This document shows positions 54,665 through 64,000 of a DNA stretch of 64,000 nt, in pieces. Made by a program: the position numbers and the translations under genes. Origin of the DNA: Chrysopilus asiliformis (taxonomy: Eukaryota > Arthropoda > Insecta > Diptera > Rhagionidae); the NCBI GenBank assembly GCA_964034945.1, contig OZ035962.1:114738335-114802334 (forward strand), given 5' to 3'. The notes under the pieces are model-generated. The model was not told the DNA's origin. It searched no databases and worked only from the letters and a program-made list of their open reading frames with translations. Within the stretch, counting starts at the first letter, position 1, and every line of letters starts with the position of its first letter.

Positions 54665-57600
54665 ATGGATGGAGGTTTGTTAGAAGAATCAGTCTAGCGC
54701 TATTATTTACCGAAAAAATCCCTAGTGTAGGATATTTATGTTGAACTAAGAAAAAAAATTCAAATTTGAATTTTAAAAATTTTTTCACGGCCACCATTTA
54801 TTGCCGAGAATCTGCACTTGAGATGCGTTTTATTTACTTGCAAGAAGTTCAGCTTTAAAAAAAATTCCAAAGAAACTTCTGTTTTTCGTGCATACGATTT
54901 TTTTATGTGTGCTCTTTTTGTAGGATTGCCCCAAACAGAAGTATCTATAACAGCAGCAACAACGACCACTTCCAATTCAGGCGTAAATTTCGAAGAACTG
55001 ATTTCCTCGAGTGTAACAGAAAAAAGTTCAAAGGCGAGCCGGACAATGGAGGAGAAAAGCGTTACTACTGCTGCTTCCGACAGTTATGATAGCGAACAGT
55101 CGAAACCAACGACCTTTACGAAGATTGCTCCAAAACTGGCAACAAATGTGAAAAGTATGTCTCCTGGCCAAGTTGTCATCATACAGGGATCAGCGGGAAC
55201 TACTCAGCCAATTCGGATCGCCGGGGCAAATCCGGCGGGCAATAAACAAAGTCCGGTTACGATTCAAGTGTTGAAAATGCCTGATGGCAGTTTGGTTCAG
55301 ATCAAGAACAACAAGGCATTGAATTTAACAAATTTGTCAAATGTGTCAGAAATGAATATTGGTTTCAAAAAGGGCCAATTGGTTACCACTACGGGGGAAC
55401 GGATGCAGGTGCAGGTCAAAGGATCAACCATTGGACAGACCATTTCATTGGCTCAAGCACAGCCGACGAAAATCGCAGTAACTAGTGCGAGTGGCACGGT
55501 ATTTGTTAAAATAGCTTACGATTTCGTTATTCTATAACAGGTTTATTTTTCAGACATCGACTATATTAAAATCTTTAACTCTAGCGGAAGCTCAAAAGGC
55601 CGGTTTTCTAAAGGTAAAGACAAACGAACCTCCGAAAACCATACCGAAAATCGTTTCCGTGTCCTCTACTTTAGCATCCCATACTGCAATAACTCCCAGC
55701 ATAGTTACGAAAGCAGCAAATCAGAATTTTATCATCCCAGATAACACAAAGGGTGTCGCAATCAAAACCGAGATGGTGGATGGTGGAACAAAAATCATCG
55801 TACCTCAGCATATGTTGAAATTATCTCCGAATACGTCTGGAGGACCGATTCAGGCGATTCAGATCCCTGGAAAATCGGGATTACAATATGTTCGAGTTTT
55901 AGGCACTGCGGCTTCATCAAGTGCTGCAAAAATAATTTCTACTAGTTTGCAGGCGATAAAGCCGAAAGATTCGAGTCCCACTAAAATCAATATGATCACA
56001 AGTTCCACAACCACTCAACGGATAGTTATGAGTGCTAATAAATCCAAGTCTGCTGTCACGTTAATTACTGCAAATAAAATACCAACAAGTCTAGCCACAG
56101 CGAATCAGGTAAATTCCATAAAAACAATTAAAAAAAAATATTCAGAAAAATCAGTGTATAAAATAGCTCAGGGGCTGTCCAAAAAACCATCAGACATGGA
56201 GTGAGAAGTTCTCACGATAAAGTGAAAGGCGGAGAGCATAAAATTAAAGTGATATATTTTATGGATTGCCCCCTAATTCGAATATTTACTAGAATCTACC
56301 TCGTTCCGTTTCCGATTTTCATTTAAATTTTAATTGTGTTTTCAAGCCGAAGAATATCATAGCAACAGTGCCGACCCTCAAAAAGATCGAAGCACCGACA
56401 GGTTCTAAATTAATAGCAGTTGAGAAAAAACACGATATGCAGCCCGATCAACACCCACAATTGACGAAAATACAAATCAGCCAACTGCAAAACCCCAATA
56501 AGCGACCAAACATTGCTGGTACAAAATGGGAAACAGCAGTTCAGAATGGCAGTTCACATCAATCTGAAGGCTCCGGCTCGAAACCCCACCAATATATGAT
56601 AGTTACAAATGAAGTACTAAATCAGATTAAAGCGAATGAGCAAAACAAGAGTATTTCACCAGCTGAATCTGAATTGAATGTAACCCGTAAATTGTACAGC
56701 GTACTGAAAGAGCCCAGCCCGGATCCAGTCGAAGAAATTCCATTCAACAAACTAAGACGAACTCCCTCCCCTGACACCCTGCGACGAAAGCATTGCAATT
56801 GCACGAAATCGCAATGCTTGAAATTGTATTGCGATTGCTTCGCGAACGGAGAGTTCTGTCAGGATTGCAATTGCAAAGAGTGTTTTAATAATCTCGAGTA
56901 CGAAGATGAACGGCAAAAGGCAATTCGATTGTGTCTGGATAGGAATCCAAATGCTTTCAAGTGGGTTTATTTTACAAATTTCATATTAGAAAATTATTTA
57001 AGTTAAGAATCTAAAATATACTCTAGTTGGAAATTTGTTGTAATTTGGCAAACGGTCCAAATTTAGGGGAAAAATACAAGGCTTGAAATACTTTTTTAAT
57101 TACACCCAACTCTTTTTTTTTACATGAATTTGAAGTTACACGGAACAAAAAAAAATTTATTTGATCTAACACGATTTCAAAATCATTGTCTTATAATTAT
57201 GTAACTAAATATTACATAAATACAATAAAATGTTGTATTTCTTTATTTATATTTTTAATTTTAAGTTTTCTATGGATTCTTAATCTTGGTTTTACAGATT
57301 TTTTTTTGCTTGCGCTTTTTTTTACCTATGAAATATGCATGTATTTTAAGTTTTATTGTCCAGTAAAACTACATGTGTATATATATATTTCAATCGTATA
57401 TAAATATAGTTCTTTATTTCATCTTACACGGTTTTTGGATAACATGGAAAATATCCCCAATTTTACTATAGAAACACGAATTTCTGTGGAACGTCTCCAC
57501 CGTGTAAAAAAAAGAGATGGGTGTACAACAAAACTAAACGCAGTATAATTTCACATACATTTCGCACATTACCATGGCAATTTTAGTCAAGTAAATGGAT

Positions 57601-58619
57601 AAACATAAATTTAAATTACCAAAAAAGTGCTTAACCTGGCAACCAGGACTGATATTCGCATGTATTCCGTTCCGACAAGAGCGTGTATTATAATTTTCAT
57701 TTTTTTGAAATTAATTGTGCAAGCTTTTTTTTAGCCACAGGCAGAAATTAGAAAAACAAAAAAACACCAGTCAATTGTACAGCTAAAGTACTACAGAATT
57801 TGTTTTTTTCCTCATATTATTTTCAAACTACTCCAGCAATTTTGAAGAAATGAAACGTTCTTCACTTTGCTACAAAATAATTCAAGAATTTTTTAACAAA
57901 ACAAAAAAAAATTGATACAAAGAATTTTGAATTTGAAATTTCAAGACCAAAGCAAGCCTTGGAACATTTGAAAACCAATGAAAAATTTGGAAGAAAATTT
58001 CTATAAGTGAAGATTTTATCGTTTGAAAAAATGTACAAAAGAGTTTGTTTAAATTGATTTTCCCTAAAACTTGATTACTTTTTCAGGCCCAAGATAACGA
58101 AAGGGCGACAGAGTGATCTAAGGCTGCACAATAAGGGATGCAATTGCAAAAGGTCGGGATGTTTGAAAAACTATTGTGAATGCTACGAAGCGAAAATCGC
58201 GTGCTCGTCGAATTGTAAATGTTTTGGTAAGATAGAAAAAACCGATATTCTATTTTTAACTAAGCTCATTGTATTTAGGATGCCGAAATATTGAGGATCG
58301 TACCGATTTAACTCTAGTACCGCAGGCAGTAAAAGTCTCACCATTACCTATTAACAGTGCTCGGGGAGTTGCCATAAAACGACCTTACGAGGAGTCGGAG
58401 AAACAAAACACAAGTGGGCAGCCGCCAAATAAACAGCAGCCGTACAATTTTATAACTCAGGATGTCGTTGACGCAACAATTCAATGTATGATTGCACAAG
58501 CGGATGAGTGTAAGAAGGGCGGAATCGCACACCATCGGACAGAGTTGATGATTCTGGAAGAGTTGGGACGCTGTCTTGTAGAAATAATTGACTTCTCTAT
58601 AAGAAATATGTCAGAATAA
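54665..58619 (+). CDS. mip120: LIN54 / Mip120, CXC-domain DNA-binding subunit of MuvB/DREAM
   Basis: Sequence-specific subunit of the MuvB core that binds CHR elements and, with E2F/Rb or Myb, represses or activates cell-cycle genes. Exons are 54665-54674, 54924-55498, 55554-56108, 56347-56960, 58087-58226 and 58279-58619, in phase and GT-AG, giving 744 aa (human LIN54 is 749). Residues 1-520 are a Thr/Ser/Gln/Lys-rich disordered region with '[18 protein letters not shown]' and '[12 protein letters not shown]'-like segments. Two tesmin CXC domains follow: about 528-565 ('[20 protein letters not shown]') and 600-637 ('[19 protein letters not shown]'), each with the Tyr that contacts the DNA minor groove, joined by the conserved 'RNPNAFKPKI' linker. 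The C-terminal helical region interacts with MuvB partners. The linker is split by a 1.1-kb intron. Exon 1 codes only for M-D-G, so its ATG is the least certain border. Confidence 0.94.
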
Positions 58620-59045
58620 GCAATCCAATTTATATTTCTTTAAAAAATAAAATAAAGTTTATGCTTAGTAATTAATTGGTAGTTATATTTTTCATTAAAT
58701 AGTGCGAGATTATGATAAAAAAATTTAAAAAAAACTTGAGATTTGTCACACTGATTTTGATAAACTTGTCGCAACTTTCGAAGTAATCTACAGCAATTGG
58801 CATTCATTATTTTTAATACAAATGTTCTTCATTTGCAATACTATTGCCCAAATATTGAAAAAGTGGAAAAAAAAGGTTACGTAATTCCAGCTGAACCCAG
58901 TTCGAAAGATATTTATCGTGTCACAAGTCTATCAGTATAAGTTACAAAATTTTATTAAATAAAAGAGATAACAAATTATCGATAAGTAAAGCATATTTAT
59001 TAGAAAAATAAGAAAACCTAAATTAAATTCAAAAAGAAAAGTTCC
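58620..59045. other. Convergent 3' ends of mip120 and mars
   Basis: The stop codons are 426 bp apart and face each other. AATAAA motifs lie near 58645-58655 (plus, mip120) and at 59001-58996 (minus, mars, 45 nt past its stop). A perfect 'ttatcgataa' palindrome is at about 58977, adjacent to the mars poly(A) signal. Confidence 0.7.
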
Positions 59046-61332
59046 TTAAGAATTGTCATCATCAACGTGTTGGAGTACTACTTGTCTAGATCTTAGCCAC
59101 AGCGAACGTCGACTATCTAAAATGAAAGAAGCAATACAAAAAAAAATATTTTTTACACTTTTCTACTATATAAAGAAATTACCCTTTAGATCGATAGAAG
59201 CATCTTGAACTGTAAAACTGGAAGTTGATGCAACGTCGGGACTTTTAAATTGGATTTCCTCATTGAATATGACACTTTTATTCTTTTTCTTCGTGCCGGG
59301 TGTTTTCAAAATGGATTTCCTGGACGGAGTCTCAATCAAGTTGTTGCACGGTGACAATTTAGTCATACCCAATGAGGTACGTTTTTTAAACGCAGCTTTA
59401 AGAAGTTGTCGATCACCACCCACCGATCGACGTATTTTAATAAGTGGCGATGACTTTGGACTCGCAAACGACGTTTGTTTTGATTTACTTGTAGATAGAC
59501 GTCTCGACATTCTCATAGGTTTTTTAGCTACAGCAATATCGTTTTCGGGATCTTGGTTCTTTGTTGCTTGACTTTCTAACTGGTAAGCCTGATGTGCCTT
59601 CTTCACAAGTTCACGAATTGCGTTGCTTGCCATTGCGCTCTTCTTTCTACTCTTTGTTTTTGCTACTCGAGTTAGATTTTTGTTTTTGGTTTTGGGTTTA
59701 TTCTCATCTGGATCCAACCATTGATTTTTCTTCCACTTGTCCAAGTTTTGGAAGCGTAGATCTACGTTTTCCACCTAGAAATAATACTTTAAATATTTAA
59801 AAAACGAATCACTCGAAAGTAAGGGATATAGATTTTACCTGCAACTTCATCATTTGCCAAAATCCCTCCAAATCCTCCGGCAGAACTACTTGGAAAATCA
59901 AATTATTTTTTTTATTAGAAATGTATCGTTCGCATTGATCGACCAGGCCCCTGAATTGCTCAAATTTGCTGCTAGTGAGGAGTCTGGTTTGACCAATTGT
60001 TGCAGTTATCATATCAGAGCCATTGTCGCCAATATCTGTTAAATTGTCCAGCCGATACTGTTGCCATGTGGTGCAGAGGAGATTCAAACGCTGGACTTCG
60101 TCATTAAGTAATTTACGAAAATACTTAATGGTTTCCCGCTGCCGGCGTAGTTCCACAGGTTCATCTTCTGAGCAGTTCATGTTTAATTTATAAATGCTCT
60201 CCCTTTTTGCGCGCTCCTTTTTGGCGCTACCCTTTCCCCGAGATGTCGTCACAAAAGGGCTGAGATAGCTCGTATTCAAAGGATTTTCTAATACATTATT
60301 CGGTGTTACATTTAAATTTAATCCATTATTAACATTTGCAAGTGTGCTCTTCTGTGTGTCTTTGGGGCTACCATCAATTTTTAATGACAACGGCTTTTTA
60401 GCGTGACTCGTTGGAAGAGTAGTTTCCATTTTCGGCGTCCTGGATTTATTCGCAATAGACTTTGTTTGAAGGATTGGCGTTTTCAATTTAAACTCCTTTG
60501 ATTGCAGTATCTTTGGCTTCGGGGTATAAATGATTTTCTGTTTAAAATCTGTGGATGACTTACCAATAGTTGAAGCAAACACAAAGCAAGTTTTTCGCGA
60601 TTGTTTAGTTTTGGACTTGGACTCCGACTCAGTTCCATTGTCCTGTGCAGGTTTGTTCTTCTGCTTCTCGTTATCCTCGTCTAAAGAAAATTCAATGGGA
60701 CTAATTCCGTCGAAGGTAACGTTTAATATCTCAGAGGCAGCAGACAACTTTAGCGATGACTTCCGTTGCGTAGATGTAACAAAACCTGGGCTTGAGTTAT
60801 TTCTTTTTTCCCCCACATTCGAATAGTTGAGCTTATTTATTTTCCCGAGAGTGGTTAAATTGTTTTCCTTATTGCGAGCGGATTTAGTTTTTGGTGTAAC
60901 AGAAATGGTATTGGGCTTTTTCGGGAGCTTCGGCATAGAATTACCACTAGTGGAATTTAATGGGATTTTCACTTTTAGAGAGGCGTCTTTGGAAAAACTA
61001 CATTTAGTGTTTGAGACTCCGCCCCCTCTGTGCTTGCTATTTGATGATATCAAGGTCAAAAACGGGTTCTTTTGGCAGGATTTCTCCTGAAGTTTCTGCT
61101 GTTGCTTTTTCTTCTTCCATTCCAAATATCTCGCTGAATACAGATCCCGTTTATTGTTCTCCCTGGCTTCTCTTAACGGTTCATTAAGTTTTCGAGGACT
61201 TACCGCTAACTCTCGACCAAACAAATGCAAATTTTGTCGTTTTTGTGATCGTTCTTTCTGCGAAATTGCGATCCTTTTGTCTTTCTGCGACCCCGCCCCG
61301 AGTCTACCTTTGAACATAGCTCTACGATCCAT
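59046..61332 (-). CDS. mars: Mars / HURP (DLGAP5) spindle protein
   Basis: Microtubule-associated protein of the GKAP/SAPAP superfamily that stabilises kinetochore fibres near chromosomes in mitosis. Exons on the minus strand are 61332-59839, 59774-59183 and 59116-59046, with phases matching, giving 718 aa. The basic N-terminus ('MDRRAMFKGRLGAGSQKDKR') and Lys/Ser/Thr-rich first 350 residues fit the microtubule-binding part, with a Lys/Gln coiled coil near 65-85. The GKAP domain covers about 355-530: 'LSPFVTTSRGKGSAKKERA', then 'RRQRETIKYFRKLLNDEVQRL', 'FEQFRGLVDQCE' and 'VLPEDLEGFWQMMKLQVENV'. The C-terminal 180 residues contain 'TPSRKSILKTPGTKKK'-like SP/TP sites suited to Cdk/Aurora control (inference). 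It is divergent from Hsf. Confidence 0.93.
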
Positions 61333-61983
61333 AGTATTATTTACTTATTTAACAAAAAAAATAACGCAATAACTTGACACATAAAACCAAGCGTCTTAAA
61401 CCAAACTGAAAAATCCAAGCGAAAAATTCAAACTGAAAATTACATTCAAAGTACACATCCAAAGTACAAATCTGAAGTACACACTCAAAATATTTTAAAT
61501 TGGAAAAAGATGAAAGATTTGAAGAATTTTAAAAATTCGTTCCTTTTTAATTAGAGCGACTATATAAAACTAGTGTGGCCATACATTATGAAACGAATGA
61601 CCGTCGAAATTTTCGAATTTTTTGGTCAATATCACAGATTTTAATGAAAAAAGCTCATTAAAAAATCAATGTTATTTGTCCAAGTTTCTGCTTCGTGGTA
61701 TTTTTGCACGCGGAAAACAATTACTGTATGCCCTCCACATATGGTCTAAATTGGCCTTGTGGGTTTCATTCAATCGCATTCGCACCAGAGGTGTTGTTGT
61801 TGCCCTGCGCACGACTTAATGTCTTGTCATTGGTTACTACGCATATCCAACAACAACACGGCTAGTGTGAGCGCGATGCCATGATGTTAGAGAAAGAGAG
61901 GCAGTCACCTTCGTGGAGGATTTTGTTTTTGAGTTAAAGTTTATTAAAAGTGTTGACATTCTTAGTCGCAGAAGCTAATCGAA
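61333..61983. promoter_or_regulatory. Bidirectional promoter region, mars / Hsf
   Basis: 651 bp between divergent start codons. No TATA box is clear. Three spaced copies of 'aagtaca' lie near 61450-61485. I saw no canonical array of alternating GAA/TTC heat shock elements with 2-bp gaps. Confidence 0.55.
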
Positions 61984-63995
61984 ATGCACACATTCGGAGA
62001 AACAAGTGGAGGTGTCCCTGCGTTTTTGGCGAAATTGTGGAGACTGGTTGAGGATTCAGATACGAATCATCTAATTTACTGGAGCAAGGTAAATGCAGTT
62101 AAAAATACGTCTTCTGATTAAACAATATTTCCTGACAACATGGCTGACGTTCTGATGTAAATTAAAATTACTACGATAATGGTGTATGACAAGCGACATG
62201 GTAAATGCTTATTAAATGCCCTGCATTTTGTTCCTAAATCAATTTGGCCTGACTAGAATTTGGATGATATGTACTACCAAAATTAATGTCCCAGGTTTTC
62301 TGTAGTTGCCTTCTGAGAAGGATTTCCACAAAATAATCTTGTTAAGTGGGTATGGAAATGAAACTCGTAAGAAGCTGTGAAAATATCTGTCGCTGATATT
62401 AGTCGCTGGAAAACAACTATCAAAATCTGAGCTCTGATGAAATATTTTTTCATCAGAGAATTAGTACGACTCGGCGTAAATTAACGAGGGAACTGTTCCA
62501 ATTGACACCTTTATATTTAATTTTTCCTAAAATTGTCAAATTGACCGATCTTATTCATACAAATGGAATTTTTTTCCAATTTTCTCGAAAACGCTTAATT
62601 TTCAAAAAAAATAAGACAAAAGTGTCGAAAATGATGTTCTACATAATTTTCCCATATAACCAAATCTAATTGGAAACAACTATTATTAATCCAATTGGAT
62701 TCAGTGGCTCAATCAGAATTTTTGAAAATCACAATCAGGAGGCTTAATAGCATTTTAATGAAAAAAATCGCACCGAAATTAGTTGAGATTTACCGATAAA
62801 AAATGGTTCTACAATTTTTCGTTACACACATTTTTGCAGGATGGACGAAGTTTCATTATCCAAAACCAAGCACAATTTGCCCGTGAATTACTTCCCTTAA
62901 ACTACAAACACAACAATATGGCAAGCTTCATCCGGCAACTCAACATGTGTAAGTAAAATATTAGCATATGGTAGCTGTTACACTATTTAGATTTTTCCAA
63001 ATTTTTGGCTAGATGGATTCCATAAAATTACTTCGATTGAGAACGGCGGTCTTAAGTTTGATAGAGATGAAATGGAGTTCTCTCATCCATGCTTCAAGCG
63101 AGGGCATCCTTATTTGTTAGAGCACATCAAACGAAAAATTGCAAATCCAAAGGGAGCAATAGACGAGAAAGCAGCGTTAAAACCTGAAACGGTTAGTAAA
63201 GTTTTAAACGAAGTGAAAGCAATGCGTGGTCGTCAAGATTCACTGGATTCACGATTTTCTGCAATAAAACAGGAGAATGAGGCCTTGTGGCGTGAAATTG
63301 CGGTTTTAAGGCAAAAACATCTCAAACAGCAACAAATTGTTAATAAGGTGAATTTTTTTAGTAGTTGATTTTTTATTTGACAGAAATACATTTTAAATGG
63401 CAGCTAATACAATTTCTGGTCACGATTGTTCAACCTTCTCGAAACATGGGTGGAGTAAAAAGACATTTTCAATTAATGATAAACGATGTGCCACAATCAT
63501 CAAAAATGAGAAAAACCAGTGAACATGATTCTGGTCCTGTAATTCGCGAGCTGGGAGAGGAATTATTGGATGAAGTCAATGATAGTGATTCGGAGCTTCT
63601 GTAAATTTTTCACTATTTTATTTTTTCATAAAGTAAGAATTTAACAATGTGTCTCTTTAGAATTTCATCTAGTCCGAATGTTTTGTCGCCAGGTAGTAGT
63701 ATTGCTAATCAAGCAGGCTATGAAGATAACATAAATAGTCCTCAATCAAACGTTGAACGTCCCAAATCTAGTGCCAGTTCTGTATTTAGCCAAGTGAATG
63801 AATCTAATTTAGACGATGGACTTGTTATGGCAACTTCTTCGACTGGGCGAAATGCTCAGCAAGCAGAGATTCAAAGTGGCGACAGTTCCTATGTAATTTA
63901 TCAACAAATGGACGATGACGCAGACAAAAAATTGAATAATCAACTCGTTGAGGAAAATATTTTGAATACACCATTGGTAGAGAGGGAGTTAACCG
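61984..63995 (+). CDS. Hsf: Heat shock factor, 5' part (five exons)
   Basis: Trimeric transcription factor that binds nGAAn arrays and activates chaperone genes under stress. Exons are 61984-62088, 62840-62948, 63013-63347, 63404-63600 and 63661-63995, all in phase; the gene runs off the right edge (donor gtaag at 63996). The winged-helix DNA-binding domain spans residues about 11-112: '[20 protein letters not shown]', '[20 protein letters not shown]' (recognition helix) and 'QLNMYGFHKI'. HR-A/B trimerisation heptads cover about 125-200 ('[20 protein letters not shown]', '[13 protein letters not shown]' across an exon junction). Then come '[11 protein letters not shown]' and an acidic Ser/Asn-rich region up to the window edge. 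The regulatory HR-C and activation domain are not in view. I took the acceptor at 63403 because the nearer one at 63383 leads to an immediate stop. Confidence 0.95.
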
Positions 63996-64000
63996 GTAAG

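Noticed and set aside
61605..61625. Heat shock element autoregulating Hsf
   Set aside because: GAA and TTC blocks are present but spaced 3 and 0 bp apart instead of the required 2 bp.
63072..63368. Hsf exon 3 as a terminal exon
   Set aside because: A good donor at 63348 and a conserved continuation of the HR-A/B heptads at 63404 show that the exon is internal.

Overview
This is nuclear DNA from an animal, almost certainly an insect and most likely a dipteran (inference). The genes are AT-rich, split by mostly short (50-140 nt) GT-AG introns, and are orthologues of tout-velu, TRAM, Ars2, mip120/LIN54, mars/HURP and Hsf. Two small genes have arthropod TATA plus TCAGT-type initiators, and the intergenic DNA is full of mariner, hAT, Jockey/CR1-like and MITE sequences. 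I saw no bacterial, organellar or CRISPR features.

Layout. 1-23465 (minus) is the 5' part of tout-velu (EXT1, heparan-sulfate polymerase). Three coding exons sit at 22951-23465, 19778-20047 and 342-494; the rest lies beyond the left edge. Intron 2 is about 19.3 kb and is a transposon graveyard: a minisatellite, a hAT-type element with an intact 8-bp target duplication, a 3.9-kb Ac-like hAT element that itself contains a second hAT element and a dead mariner, and an unclassified repeat inserted into another copy of itself. 24358-25783 (plus) is a complete TRAM gene, divergent from tout-velu.

27387-43063 is a cluster of lineage-restricted genes. It holds a 119-aa secreted protein (plus), a 554-aa Cys-cluster protein I do not recognise (minus), a 153-aa secreted protein with GYNY-type motifs (minus), and a 1252-aa secreted Pro/Gly/Asn/Ser-rich protein with 15 copies of a 53-aa repeat (plus). 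MITEs and a fold-back Tc1/mariner-like element lie between them. 43257-47055 is an almost full-length non-LTR retrotransposon.

48315-64000 is a gene-dense housekeeping block: Ars2 (RNA cap-complex adaptor, with two alternative terminal exons), mip120/LIN54 (DNA-binding subunit of the DREAM/MuvB complex), mars (spindle protein, convergent with mip120) and Hsf (heat shock factor, divergent from mars and running off the right edge).

I found no clearly new biological system. The observations most worth follow-up are the duplicated last exon of Ars2, the homogenised repeat gene with several long open frames, the unrecognised Cys-cluster protein, the missing ORF2 start codon in the retrotransposon, and the dated transposon nests.
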